From assembly GCA_977006965.1 (NCBI GenBank), contig OZ345363.1, positions 558,001 through 622,000 of the forward strand: a stretch of DNA of 64,000 bases, read 5' to 3'. A program made the translations under genes and the position numbers. The DNA is from Phymatolithon calcareum. Taxonomy: Eukaryota; Rhodophyta; Florideophyceae; Hapalidiales. Below the pieces are notes generated by a model. The model was not told the DNA's origin. It worked only from the letters and a program-made list of their open reading frames with translations, and ran no database searches. Shown here in pieces: positions 10,224 through 21,304 of the stretch. Position 1 is the stretch's first letter; each line of letters opens with the position of its first letter.

Positions 10224-10487
10224 ATGAGTAAGTGCCATTTTGGTATCATCTCGCAACCCACATTGCGTGTCACCGAAGGAGACGGTTTAAACGCCAATAT
10301 GGAATCGATTTCAAATTCAATTCTATCCTCGCGCTGGGTGGCTGCACTTAGCCACAATCCCGTCGTCCACCAACTCGCAGCTAGTTCCGTCATTCCCAGT
10401 TACTCCATCTTCGCCAAAGATTCGAATGAGCAGAATGGGTTATCTTGGATACGCCCGGTCGCCGCTCAGGCAGAAAACGCTCGTTGA
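10224..10487 (+). CDS. Small hypothetical protein
   Basis: This is an 87-residue ORF from an ATG at 10224, divergent from the Ser-rich ORF. No domain is recognised and composition is unremarkable. An overlapping antisense frame (10211-10393) is also open, which weakens the case. It could equally be chance. Confidence 0.25.
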   Translation: MSKCHFGIISQPTLRVTEGDGLNANMESISNSILSSRWVAALSHNPVVHQLAASSVIPSYSIFAKDSNEQNGLSWIRPVAAQAENAR

Positions 10488-10776
10488 GCAAGTATGCTGA
10501 CCTTCGCTTCTGAACTTAGGTCTTGTCAACACAAGATAAAAAGACACGGTAATTAGAGTGAACACATCGAATTGATGTCTTCAAGATTGCAAGCCTTTTG
10601 ATCACTGAGCGTTCCATAGGCAATGTCGTCAAGTTTGCGAGCGTTCTACGGATTCACAGTCCCATTTATGGGATTATAACGTGTCCCGTAATGCGTTTCA
10701 TTCTGGCATCGGGACTACATATCGGTATTCCCGCATCCGGCGCGACACCGTGCATCCCTTGAATAGTTCTGATAGC

Positions 10777-12039
10777 TTACTGCGTTTCAGCAGTAACGTC
10801 TGGGTCGTCCCAGAGAACCTCTCCCCAGCCACGAATCCTCATCATTAACGTACGGGATGCGATAATAAGCAAATGCACAGCAGACACCACGATAAGACTG
10901 ATTCCGCACAAAGCGAAGGGCAGCATGAAAAATACCCATTCCCAAGGCTTCATATGTCTCGTGCTGATTCCGAGAATTGGTTTGACAACTCTTTGTCCAA
11001 GTAACATGCAAGAACCAGTACCGATAAGTGTGAGAGATGTTCGAACCGAATTAGGACGTTGATCTCTCACCTGAAGGAGAAGCCTCCCGCAAATGCACAA
11101 AACTCCCACCCACCCGAACATGAATATCGGTACGCCGCAACAAATGACGAAGAGGAATATTATCTGGGTCACATCCCACGGAGAGGATCTTTGAAATGCA
11201 TCGACGAACAAGATGAGCGGATTTCCACTGAAATATATGCCCCATATCATGTAGAAGACTACTAGGGAGAGCGCCCTACTTCCGTCCCCATTCCAGTTCA
11301 CCGCTGCATTTTGCCGCATTGGTGGCACCTGCGCTTCTGGTGTTCCTGCCACTGCCTCCTCCGCTTCCTGCAGTGTTTGGAAAGGACGAAAGTCAAATTT
11401 CCAATGACAATAATCGCAAGTCACACTTGTACAGCCTCCATCGTGCTCCGTATGAACGCCACACCGCGGACAAGATGCCACACGCCCAACCGCATACTCA
11501 CTGTACAAGAGACGTTGCTCAAGAGAGAACATCGGAGCGGAGCATGATTTACCGGGATGTTCTGCTCCGCCGCAACGCATGCATGCACTCTGACCGCAGT
11601 CCGCGCAAGTCGACACCAAAGGGTCCTCGGCCTCCGCGTTATGTTCACCTTGTGCTTCCCGTTCGCCCGCTGGTGGCGGTGGTAGTGGCAATGGCGGTGG
11701 AAGAGGCTCATGGCATCCTGGGGCCACGCAGAACATTCGACGCCCGTCTGCCGCTCGCGTCGGCTTCAGTCCACGCAGCTGCCGCATGCGCTGCAACGTC
11801 CGCGGCGCAACAAGAGAGGAAACGGCTGCATCGGAAGCGTACGCTGGACAGCCCGGCTGTGGGCAGCGGGGAAAAGGCTCGGAGTCGGTCATAATGTTGT
11901 GGGTCCACATGTCGCGCAAACAATCTCTGCAAACGCCATGATTGCACCGCAGAACAGAGGCGTGGTCGCCGTTGCCGCAGTCATCTAGGCAGATAAGGCA
12001 GCGGAATGGAGAGGCATGGAGCTCAGAGGGAGAATGCAT
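10777..12039 (-). CDS. Membrane-anchored RING-IBR-RING (RBR) E3 ubiquitin ligase
   Basis: The protein has 420 residues. RING1 covers about residues 14-64 (C14, C17, C32, H34, C37, C40, C59, C64). An IBR-like segment at about 104-166 contains a Pro-rich insertion (PPPLPLPPPP). RING2 at 190-213 has CPRC and GGCTSVTCDYC, with C203 in the position of the catalytic Cys that accepts ubiquitin from E2 in RBR ligases. The second zinc site of RING2 (normally FCWxC) is missing: the sequence is WKFDF. The C-terminal third has three to four hydrophobic helices at about 254-405, as in the RNF19/RNF144-like membrane RBRs. The role is probably membrane-associated ubiquitylation. It is intronless, with the ATG at 12039. 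Confidence 0.87.
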   Translation of the reverse strand: MHSPSELHASPFRCLICLDDCGNGDHASVLRCNHGVCRDCLRDMWTHNIMTDSEPFPRCPQPGCPAYASDAAVSSLVAPRTLQRMRQLRGLKPTRAADGRRMFCVAPGCHEPLPPPLPLPPPPAGEREAQGEHNAEAEDPLVSTCADCGQSACMRCGGAEHPGKSCSAPMFSLEQRLLYSEYAVGRVASCPRCGVHTEHDGGCTSVTCDYCHWKFDFRPFQTLQEAEEAVAGTPEAQVPPMRQNAAVNWNGDGSRALSLVVFYMIWGIYFSGNPLILFVDAFQRSSPWDVTQIIFLFVICCGVPIFMFGWVGVLCICGRLLLQVRDQRPNSVRTSLTLIGTGSCMLLGQRVVKPILGISTRHMKPWEWVFFMLPFALCGISLIVVSAVHLLIIASRTLMMRIRGWGEVLWDDPDVTAETQ

Positions 12040-12788
12040 TGCTCTGCTTTTGCTTTGATGGAGTGGAAAGAAGCTTTGGACACAAGGTTATTCTGCGAGG
12101 CCTCTTCTGCAGGTGTCGTGTTGCTGGAGACGTAAAGTACACGTCATGTCGTAAGGGACATGAACAAGCGTTTTATTGGCTATTTCTAGCCCATAATCAA
12201 TTTTTGATTGGTTTACTGGAAAATTATAGTTTTCCTTTTTTTAGATCTGGATGAATCATCACAGCAGGAATCTCGAGCAAGCGGGTGTGAGAAAGAAGAG
12301 CTCCTTTTTATTGATGAGCAGAGTTATCGATTTGGTGCAATTTGCACCAGCTGCATGTGCACCTGTGGTGCTCCGTGGCGTAGTTGAGAGCTCTAATATC
12401 ACCACGGCTGCTCGTTCATTTGCTGCAGTCGGCCTGTTTAATTACATGCTTGTACTATTCAAATGTTTCAATGTACTCTCAACGTTATGGTTTTCGAGTC
12501 TTTAGTGGAGTTGGATCCTCATGATGATCAATTTTGGACTGACTTCCGGTCGAAAGAATTTATGATTATCCGAATTTTTTTTGTTGACCACGTACCGACA
12601 CGGAAGCATTCAATTGCGCGCACCACAACCACAAGCGAGAGAGCTGTTATGAATTTTGCTTGTGGTAGCTCCAGTGGTCCGTTGAAGCAGTGCAGGGCCC
12701 TTGAATTGCACAGGTTTTCTAAATACATTACCGGTGATCAATTTCTGCATTGAGGTGCACATGAACTACGCGACTTTTTGGACCAGAG

Positions 12789-12797
12789 CATAAAAAG
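12789..12797 (+). promoter_or_regulatory. TATA-like box of gene D
   Basis: CATAAAAAG lies 86 bp upstream of the D start codon. The stretch 12040-12788 before it shows no convincing gene. Confidence 0.4.
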
Positions 12798-12874
12798 ACA
12801 GCAAGTTTCAGAACTCCTTTCAAAGCTCTCTACGTTGTAGCTTGTGTTTTTCGGGTGCTCAATCTTTTCCCAAA

Positions 12875-13610
12875 ATGAGCAGCCAAGATAATTCAGTGGA
12901 GAAACGCCCTGTTCCTCTCGCGGCACGAGCCGAAGTCGTTCAGTTTCTGAATTCGAGATTGCAAAGTACGTCTTCAGAACGAGCATTGCAAGAGCAACTA
13001 ATGTCATCGGAATACTGACCTGCGATGGTCTAATATTTTTTCTGTACGTGCAGAGTTATGCTTCAATCCAGAGCTGCCCTTGCTGCGAGAGAGCATTCTG
13101 AAGGTGGAAGAACACGCTTGTAGTAGCTCAACTACCAGACATGAATATTTGGTTTTAATTTCGAACGCAATCAAGGTCGCTGAAAAGGCAGTGGATGACC
13201 ACAACGATATAGATGTTGCACAAACTGATCCCATTGCGAAAGCTGTAATTAAGAGAGCATTGGCATCGATTGACGCCGCATTCAACTTAACACCCCACCA
13301 AACATATAAGGCTGGCATTGACGCAAGTGTTGGAGATGCGGACCCCCTTATCGACCTCGATATTGGATTCCTGGAGCAACCATCTGGTCTTCCCCGCTCT
13401 TGTGAGAATACAGTTGATTTTCTTCCTTTCAAGGACCAGGCCGAGTCACATGGGCAATTTGTTAACAATGAGTTGCTTTTGTCCAAGGATGACAATCAAG
13501 ATAATTCAGACTCTCCGAAAGAGAAAATTGTACAGTCTGCAATTCTTCCCGGCGAGGAAGTCGAGAAAGGCCTAGTCAACCTTCCACTATCGCGAACCGT
13601 GAAATCGTAG
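12875..13610 (+). CDS. Two-exon family protein, subfamily D (outlier of subfamily C)
   Basis: Exon 1 is 12875-12965 (91 nt), the intron is 12966-13053 (GTACGT...GTGCAG, 88 nt, phase 1), and exon 2 is 13054-13610, giving 215 residues. Exon 1 encodes MSSQDNSVEK onward and ends LNSRLQ, like the LNP..Q ending of A and B. Exon 2 starts with a block (ELPLLRESILKVEEHA, then TTRHEYL) that aligns with C3 (DPSLLWKNILKVEARA, STRYDYL), so D is a diverged C-type gene. Unlike A, B and C it lacks the basic C-terminal tail. It is acidic, soluble and of unknown function. It stands alone outside the duplicated cassettes, which may make it the founder copy. The splice prediction is by comparison and was not tested with transcripts. 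Confidence 0.65.
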
Positions 13611-14336
13611 AGATGAGGCACAAGGACGCAGCAGAGAAAGGGACAGCGCAAATAATGAAACCAAGAGGGGGAGGGGATGCTCTAAATCTAATGTTGCACT
13701 TGAATGAAGCTTGAAAATGCTATTATTGTTCAGAATGTTGCTTCGATTGATTCAGTTTGTGAAAAAGTAGGACAAAGCGTGTTGGCGGCAATTTTCGTGA
13801 AGAACGCGAAACGTGCTGTTAATTTTTGGAAGTTCGGGCTGCAAGAAGCAGACATGACAATATAGTATATCAACTCAATTGACGTGGTATTTGAATATTT
13901 CCGAATTAGCAATTGCCGGTGCGCGATTAGGTTGCTGCCGGCACACGTGGAGAAATGCTGTCTTTTGCGCGACGTCTATCTTTGTCTTTTTGATCATCTC
14001 TGAGATGCAGGGAATGATTTATTTTCATGTTGGTGACCTGTGCACACAATTCAGGTCGCTCATAGCACTTATCGATAAAATGTTATGTAAATCCCATTTG
14101 TGCGCCATGATAGGGGGTCGCAACAATAAAACCCCAGGCGGAAAATATAATAACCGCAACTTTTTGTGAGACACGTACCTCATGGAGTCTTGATATTCTT
14201 CACTCTTATTCAATTTCTCTTGCCACGTCCAAAAATTTTCCCTTCTTCCCACTGAATTCGTCTGAATCAGGCATGTTCACTTTCTTTGTTGCTATATCAA
14301 GTAGTTTTTGCGTACCTTTCGCGATCTTTGTCGGGA
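13611..14336. other. Gene-free spacer after gene D
   Basis: I see no coding region or recognisable element here. It runs to the left TSD of the next LINE-like insertion. Confidence 0.4.
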
Positions 14337-14351
14337 AATGAACATCACAAG

Positions 14352-14771
14352 AAAGAAACAAAGATGAGATTTTTACTATAGTGTCACCAGCGCACCTGCA
14401 GACGCTTGGGGCAAAACTTCTGACGAGCCACACGGACTCAGTCAGGTTAAAAAGGCTCCAATACAACAAAAGCAGCGAAGTGAGCAAAATTCTAAAATCT
14501 ACCTCTGATCTCAAACAAGGGATATCGAGGGGGAAAATCATTTCGCTTCCCGTGCCGCACCGATTCTTTTCGGTTTTGCTGCGCGGCGACGTGGGCGGGG
14601 GAGTTTGCGCCGTCCCTAGTCGTCTCTGCGCCGAAGCGCCATTGGCGAGTTTACCGACTTTCCGAGTCTGCCGTACCGCGCGGCGATACACGCCGAGGGG
14701 AGGGGCTACTGACGTCCCCAGTCTTTTCTGCGCCGGAGCGCCTTGGGCGAGTTTAGCGACATCCCGAGTCC
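14352..14771 (-). mobile_element. 5'-truncated LINE-like insertion, tail subfamily 2
   Basis: The element is flanked by a perfect 15-bp TSD (AATGAACATCACAAG) at 14337-14351 and 14772-14786. Its low-coordinate end carries the GACGCTTGGGGCA tail motif shared with the other insertions here, so it reads on the minus strand. It matches 22439-22754 over most of its length, with the GAGGGGGAAA and CGCCCCCTC-type blocks conserved. Confidence 0.75.
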
Positions 14772-14871
14772 AATGAACATCACAAGCAAACATGAACGTT
14801 GGGTTTTATGATACCCTTGCGCCAGGTTTGGCAACTCCTTCCGCGGAGACATCCATGAGGATGTTGTAGAG

Positions 14872-15148
14872 GAGAAGAAGAAAGGTAGATTTTTATTTAA
14901 AAGTTACCAACGCATCTGCTGACGCTTGGGGCAACTTTCGTAGAGCCAAGAGGTTTTGGCTGGATTCTGTCTAAAGAAGAGTTTCTTTTTTGTTGGTGTA
15001 ACACGATTCAGTGGGGTACAAAAACTCACCTCTGGTCTCCTTCGGGACCTCGAGGGGGAAATTTACTCCCCTGCTCTGTGGGACGCGTTGATTTCAGGTT
15101 GCGAGCAGCCCTTACTTGTCCACAGCCTGCAACACGGTTAAGAGCTCG
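14872..15148 (-). mobile_element. 5'-truncated LINE-like insertion, tail subfamily 1
   Basis: A 277-bp insertion lies between 16-bp direct repeats (TGAGGATGYTGTAGAG, one mismatch) at 14856-14871 and 15149-15164. The low-coordinate end is a GAAGAAGAAA tract followed by the conserved tail, as expected for the 3' end of a minus-strand retroelement. It is nearly the same sequence as the 3' untranslated part of the element at 20013-20804. Confidence 0.8.
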
Positions 15149-15379
15149 TGAGGATGCTGTAGAGACTCGGACTAATAGGAAAGCTCTTTGGGACTCCTCT
15201 GTTAATTATGTCATCGCCCGCCGAAGTAACCAATGACCACGTAAAATAGGTAGACTACCATTCTTAGCAGCTATTCAGGTACTGTAGTGGTTCTGGAGGT
15301 GTTTCATGAGTATTGTAATAGGACACGAAACGACTCGTTGCAACAAAGTAACGTTCACCTGCCGTTCACTATGTGAAAC

Positions 15380-15640
15380 TCCCATGTGCGTATCGTCGCT
15401 CGTCAAGAGACGGTGTATTCTTGCGCGGAAATAGAAGCGATATAATTTTCCTCCTCGAGATTTCTTCTGTGAGACCAGAGGTAGGCTTTGGAGTTTTGCT
15501 GACTATGCAACTTTTAGCGAAATGGAGCTTTTGGGTTCCGATTGAGTCCTCGTGACTCGCCAGAAGTGCTGCCCCAAGCGTCAGCAGATGCGTTGGTAAA
15601 ACTTTAATTAGAATTTCTTCTTCTTCTTCTTCTTCAGCAA
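15380..15640 (+). mobile_element. LINE-like 3' fragment ending in a TTC repeat
   Basis: The plus-strand tail motif GCCCCAAGCGTCAGCAGATG is followed by a TTC-repeat end at about 15615-15638. It belongs to tail subfamily 2. The left boundary is uncertain and I could not identify a clear TSD. The following stretch, 15640-16590, holds no gene I can support; part of it (about 16215-16320) matches the mini-element described at 40733. Confidence 0.55.
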
Positions 15641-16589
15641 CTAAAGAAAACAGTGCCACACTTTTTGCTTACGGCGATGGGTTAACGATTGTGAATATGT
15701 GGAAGTGTTGTATTGTCAAAACAAGCAGTGATTCGTCATTATATATGGCACAACGAAGTGCGAATATGTCGACCCCAGGGACGTCAGAAAACTGTTTAGC
15801 TATGTTTAAGGCCACGGAACAAGTAACTTCAGCTCGAAAAGAGTGTGGCACGCCTTCGTTCTTCTCCGAATGATTCGTTTCAAAGTATTCAGTTGTAGTG
15901 TGCGAATTCTCGGTATCCCGATTACTGTAGAGGACTCTGAGCTCCGCGTTTGTGGAATGGGTGTAGATGTTTAGGCGCTTGCTTCAAAGCCCTCCTTTTT
16001 TCTGTGATATTCAGGAACAGTTTTGAAGGCACGAACTACTTCTATTGATACCTCCTCGTTCCACTCTTCTCCTTTCATTTCGACACACTTGGTGAGCTGC
16101 AGTGTATGGTTATGGTTCTAACGAGGTACCTTGGTCCCCTGGTGCGGGGAAAAGAGGCACTAACGAGCGCCGTATTGGATATGTCGCTCGTATTATGAGG
16201 ACGTTTCGCCTATGGATTGGATTGGATTTCTGTTTAATTGAAGATCCCTTTGTCAATTAACATTGCACCTGAGAGACTTTTCGTTGCGCTACAATCCTTC
16301 GCTTACGTTCTCATTTAAGTAGTTTTGTTTTCGGACATTTTCTCCTATGATGGCTTAGAAAAAGATAAAAATCCGAAAAAACTCACGATTGAGGTGAGGC
16401 AATGCATTGTCTGCTGCTTTGCGCCTATTGAAGCACACTTCAGCGTTGACGCGAGTGATGGACTGTTATATCTCATTGGAGCGACGTCGTAGTGTGTCAT
16501 GTGTGTTGTCCTCATTGTTGTTCCCTTCGCCATCGTTACGCTCAGCGAGATATTCATTGGCGTCAGGTGCATCGAAGATGACCTGTGCA

Positions 16590-17750
16590 AACTAAACGAC
16601 GACGTCGGTGAGATCGTGCTCTTGCGTGCTCTGGTTGCAACCGCATGGTACATGGGAAGTAATACCGTCGACCAGGACCACTATCCCATCGTTAACGCGT
16701 GGCTTCCCGTCCGCACAAGTTGAAGCCTTGGCGAGCAGAACTTAGTGAGCCAGATCAAAACTCCTTCTTTCGCTCGTCAGCAAATTGCCAGGAACTAGAA
16801 AACATGACGAATCAGGCTCCGGTCGTTGTCCTCGTCTAAGAGAAGAGACCAGAGTTGGGTTTTTGTAGTCCACTGAATCGTGTTACACCAACAAGAAAAG
16901 AAACTCTTCCATAGACAGAATCTAGCTAAAACCTCTTGGCCCCAGGAAAGTTGCCCAAAGCGTCAGCAGATGCGTTGGTAACTTTTAAATAAAAATCTAC
17001 CAGACTTCTTCTTCAAAGAGAAGAATGATCCTTAATGTTCTTTCTTCTCTTACATGAGGACGTCGAGCGGAGCCCGATTTCATTTCTGAAAGGTGCAACA
17101 TATGTCTTACAGATGCTCCACTCGTTCTCGTCTTGACCTCTCGCGTCTCACTCTAGCATCGCCTTCGCTTTGTTGAGCGATAAAATCGTCTTTTGTCAGT
17201 TCGCTGCCGAATGGGCGGCGAACCGCATATCTTCTGCTGTCCCAGTTAATTGCTCAAGGGTTTTATCCTAGCGACCCTAAGCTCTCGCCGAAAATTGAGC
17301 TCAACGTTTTGGAAATTATCGCTGCCCTTGCAACTTTACAAAACCACTCAAGATCTCTGTTAGTTTCTTTTTCTAAACATGCTTCTCATGCCTGGCCCCG
17401 GGTTTGGATGCGATTGCTTTCGGCCATCACGTTTTCTGAGGGCTTATTCTACAAGTATGTTTTTGGTAAATATGCCGAGCACCGCCACAGCGGAATGGGA
17501 GTTGTATGCCCACTAGAACCACCATCGAAGAGGAGGATACACCCAGCGAAAAGAATTTCCTGGCGTCTGCTAAGACAGAAGAAGCGTCTTGACGAAGCAG
17601 AAGGGTATTTCGAAAGAGATAAGGATCTAATGGAAGCAATGAAGAATGGTGAGTGTCTCAAGAGATATGACGACTTGAGAGAAGCCCTGCAAAATGCGAA
17701 AGAGGGAGTAATATCAAGAAGAAGCAAAGAAAAGAGATACTTGTAGTACG
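16590..17750. repeat. Long dispersed repeat, left copy (partner at 63180-64000)
   Basis: About 1 kb here is very similar to the right edge of the window: both share GTTCGCTGCCGAATGGGCGG, a CCTGGCCCCGGGTTTGGA stretch and the GCCGAGCACCGCCACAGCGG region in the same order and orientation. A frame of about 185 codons is open from about 17178 to 17746 here (FVSSLPNGRRTAYLLLSQ to a Lys/Arg-rich end). In the other copy the same frame has a TAA in place of a TAT codon. It is probably a remnant of a mobile element ORF of unknown type; I do not recognise the protein. Confidence 0.65.
16847..17015 (+). mobile_element. Short LINE-like insertion inside the dispersed repeat
   Basis: A plus-oriented tail fragment of about 169 bp ends in a CTTCTTCTTC tract, with a 9-bp direct repeat (AAGAGAAGA) at 16838-16846 and 17016-17024. 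The partner repeat near 63430 lacks it, which defines an empty site. Confidence 0.7.
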
Positions 17751-18161
17751 GGCACAGTAAGAAGAAGAATGATCGGTGAAGATCCGTACTGAATCGAGCA
17801 AGCTACCAATGATCCTAACCACGAAGGAGAGAAGGGCGCTTCTGAGATGCGTAAGTCCGGTGTTCAACCGGGCGCCTTTTTGTAGAAGATAAGTATTAGG
17901 TGCGTAATTTAGTCAGACGTCTGTCATAGAAATGTTGGCGCTGCAACGCATTTTATCTCAGCTCCCATGCACAGAGGTCTTGAGTAACCAGCGTAGGTCA
18001 GCGTGGATATTGTTAGAGTGGCCCTGTTACTCCAGGTATGATATGGGGGAGATTTTAGGACTCACGTATCCCCCGAATTTGGAAAACCACCAAATTTCAA
18101 GTAATAAAGTTGAGTTGAGTTTTGCCCATCCCAATTCAGTCTCATTGCAAGCCTTGTCGCA

Positions 18162-18747
18162 CTACTCGACAGCAACAGAGGAACTATCGCCCGTTTTCTC
18201 TCCTCCCTTCTGCGCCGTCTTATGCTTCTTCCCGTTTCCTCCCTGTTCATATTCATTCTCATCAATTCGTTTCTTTCGTTTCTTTCCGTTCACGGTCTCG
18301 CTTGAAGACCCTTGAACTCCCGTGCTAGTATTGGGCCCATTCAAGATAGCTTCGGCGAGATAACACATGTCCTCACCAAAGAGGTAATCAAGTAGTGCTG
18401 TCAGCTCAACCAAGGCGATGAACTCCGGTGGAACAGGAAGACCTCTAGATCCACCACTCTGATCGCTGTCTTCCAAGAGGGCGTTTTCCGGAATGTGGCT
18501 CAGACCCTTACCTAAATCCAGAAGGGCTTGTGCTGCTGAAATTTCCTGTGTGGAAATAGACGCTTCGAACGAAGAAAGATTTGGTAATAGGAAGAAGTAA
18601 ACCAACGCACGTTAATATAGATGCCGCTATTGCCTCTCTCCAGAAACTTTGAATTTAATACTTACGTTGGACATCGGGATTCAAAGGCTGAACGTTCTTA
18701 GGTTCTGCGTCGCCAGGAAAAGGCTCATCTTTCTCCGTGTTGGTCAT
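18162..18747 (-). CDS. Two-exon family protein A1
   Basis: Exon 1 is 18666-18747 (82 nt), the intron is 18563-18665 (GTAAGT...GAAG, 103 nt, phase 1), and exon 2 is 18162-18562, giving 160 residues. Exon 1 encodes MTNTEKDEPFPGDAEPKN and ends LNPDVQ. Exon 2 carries LLEDSDQSGGSR.LPVPPEF, then an acidic FGED stretch, and ends in a basic tail (GKKRKKRIDENEYEQGG, KKHKTAQ) that looks like a bipartite nuclear localisation signal. Compared with A2 and A3 it lacks a central in-frame segment of about 50 residues containing a CxLCxLL..T..H motif. No known domain was recognised. A nuclear regulator is a guess from the acidic body plus NLS only. It has a TATA box and the shared A/B upstream block. Confidence 0.7.
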
Positions 18748-18880
18748 TTTGCGGAAATTGCGAACATACAGATAGTGCGAATTACGAGGCTGTCTCACGC
18801 TGAACAGTGTTGGAGAGCAGCTGGGGTAAGATATCTGATGTCTGTTATTGTGTCACAGCAGACTATTCAGGAAACAGCGT

Positions 18881-18980
18881 CTTATATACGAAACATATGG
18901 CACGTTCCAGCTTCCTCGTCGCATAAAATCCGGGATATGTCTTCGCCGGTTCCACCATTGATTACTTCATGTCGAAATCA
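18881..18980 (-). promoter_or_regulatory. A1 promoter: TATA box and shared A/B upstream block
   Basis: TATATAAG (complement of 18881-18888) lies about 135 bp upstream of the A1 ATG. Directly beyond it, 18896-18980 contains the block shared by all A and B copies (GGCACGTTCCAGCTT, then TTCCACCATTGATTACTTC in plus-strand reading). Confidence 0.65.
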
Positions 18981-20012
18981 CTAATGCTCGAGAACAGAGA
19001 GCCGTCTGAATTGTAGAAAAATGAAAAACCGGGTTTGATAAATTTGGGGTTCAGCTTCACCTAGTAAATTCATTGCTTCCCCACTTCATGCCGCTGGACC
19101 CAGCGTGAAAAAAACGTGGAACGCAGAATTTAAAGCTTGTGCTTCCAAGCATTGCAAACGGCGGGAGCAACGGTCAAGATAAGATAGGCGAGGTATCGAT
19201 GCAGGTGCTCGCGAAAGATGAATGTTTTTGTTCTGCGAACTATTTAGTATCCAAGAAGAGATGCAGAGTAAAAAACGGACAACCAGAAATAGATCAAGTT
19301 CGAAGACATGGCTCAGAGTCGCAATGAGATTTTTGCGGAGCTCTCAGAAATCATTTGAAATGTACGCGCACACGACCTTTGAACATAGAATGCACATGCA
19401 TGTGGAGTTATTGTCGCAGTCCCTTTATTAACGCAGGGGAGCAGTATGCGAGAAGGGTTATCTTGGAGTCGAACATCATATTTCACTAGGTGGCTCCTCT
19501 AGGGGTGAAAGCAGTAGGGTCCATAACTGAAGACCAATCAGTCCCAAAACGACTACCTTTCGTACTCTACCCGACTATCGTAAAGTGCAGTGATAATGGT
19601 CTATTTAAATTTTAAACATTTTTTGAATAAGGTATTCCCCCCAGTCCTGCAGCAAAGATTGATTTACAGCTATGGGGACTCCTAGCGTCAACTTGGGGCA
19701 TGGCACCGTAGCCGAAACGGAGAGGAGATCGTTCCCTTGGGCAATTTGCGCTCAATTGGCGCGAAAGAGACGGTAGACAATATACTCGTACGCCGCAGTC
19801 GCAAACTTCTGCTCGTTAATAGATAGGTAAGAACGCCGAATACTCCACAAGATTTGTCGAGAGCGAATCAAAACGTTATAAGCTGTGAATGGAGTAACCT
19901 ATAGAAATATTCTTAGAAACTTCGTTTTGCAACTAATGTAAGTAATGAACTCAAAAATCATGTTGAAATAGGTGCAAAACATTCTCGATGGTACGGATGG
20001 TGGCTAGGTACA

Positions 20013-20804
20013 GAAGAAGAAGAAGAAAGGTTGATTTTTTTATAAAAGTTACCAATGCATCTGCTGACGCTTGGGGCAACTTTCGTAGGGCCAAGAGGTA
20101 TTGGCTAGATTCTGTCTATGGAAGAGTTTCTTCTCTTGTTGGTGTAACACGATTCAGTGGACTACAAAAACTCACCTCTGGTCTCCTTCGGGACCTCGAG
20201 GGGGAAAATTACTCCCCTGTCCTGCGACACGCTGTGATTTCAAGTTGCGGGCCGTTCTTACTTGTCCACAGCCTAAAACACGGTTAGGAGCTCGTCGAGT
20301 GCTCGCTTAGTCCAGGCGCTGTTCTCTTTGGAGAGTCTGTCTTTTGCGAGGCCATTTATCACGTCTTCTATGACATCTTTCCCACATTGGCCGGTGGGTT
20401 CGATAAGGGTGGAGGTGCTTACGGGAGGGAACATTCCAAATGACCACTTGATGGCAAGTGTTCTATGTCTTCTTGAGTTGAAGAGAAGGTGCGGGGGTAA
20501 CGACACTTCCGCGTGTGGTATAGGTCGTTTTTTCGTCTTTTCCACATCCTCTGCAGCTTCCAGTATCTTGTTTCTTTGGTATTTCTTGATGCCTGTCGTA
20601 GCTGTCGTTTCGTTTGCAGCTTCGCTCAGGAAGCCATTCACTCTCGCGTGGACAATAACTCTCTCCGCTTCTAGACGTTTCTTGTTTGCGATCTCTGTTG
20701 TTGGACCAGATATCAGCGCATCGCGTCTTCTTATCAATCTCTGCACAAAGCGTCTTGCAAGGACGTCTCTTCTTCCCTTGGGTTGGAGGATTCGACACAT
20801 GGCT
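20013..20804 (-). mobile_element. LINE 3' part with ORF end, inserted in U1
   Basis: A 792-bp minus-oriented element lies between perfect 15-bp TSDs (TGGTGGCTAGGTACA) at 19998-20012 and 20805-20819. It encodes the C-terminal part of an ORF (minus strand, stop at 20273; for example IKWSFGMFPPVSTSTLIEP and SAWTKRALDELLTVF), followed by a 3' untranslated tail ending in a TTC-type repeat. U2 has the uninterrupted target near 31095 (GGTGGCTATATCCACC). Confidence 0.85.
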
Positions 20805-21304
20805 GGTGGCTAGGTACATCATCCCTGTCATGAACACTGGATAAGATGTAAAACATATTCTGTTCAGCTGCTCTACGATAATCACTTCTATCTTACTCTG
20901 TGGAGCCGGTGTTCGACGAATGGATCTTAAAAGTCAAACTGGCCATTTTCAAAACAGTGCCGAATGGACGTCAAACTGGAATTATTCAGCTTTCTCCGTG
21001 CATCACTCAATAATTTTGTCCCAGCGAATATATGCATTGGCAGATATTGAGCTCATTATTTAAACGGTACACTGTCGAATGACCGCTATTGAACGAATGA
21101 TACTGTTATTCAAAAGGCCGCTTTATGTCTCGTAGTCGTATTACTTGACCAGACTTTTGACAAATTTTTCCTTTTCTCGGAATGTCTTTCATGCCTTTTT
21201 CCGAATCTGAGAATCACAGAACTGCAACTTTATTGTTAATCCTAATAGAGTCTCACTGTAAATCATGCCTCACTCCTCAATATGAAGAGAGGAACTATCA
21301 CTTG

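Noticed and set aside
17850-17880. GGTGTTCAACCGGGCG as a tRNA-like B box
   Set aside because: It deviates from the B-box consensus and has no A box or cloverleaf potential; it is better explained as the cassette border repeat.
20273-20800. Minus-strand 175-codon frame as a host gene
   Set aside because: It lies wholly within a TSD-flanked LINE insertion and recurs at 28276, so it is the end of a retroelement ORF.
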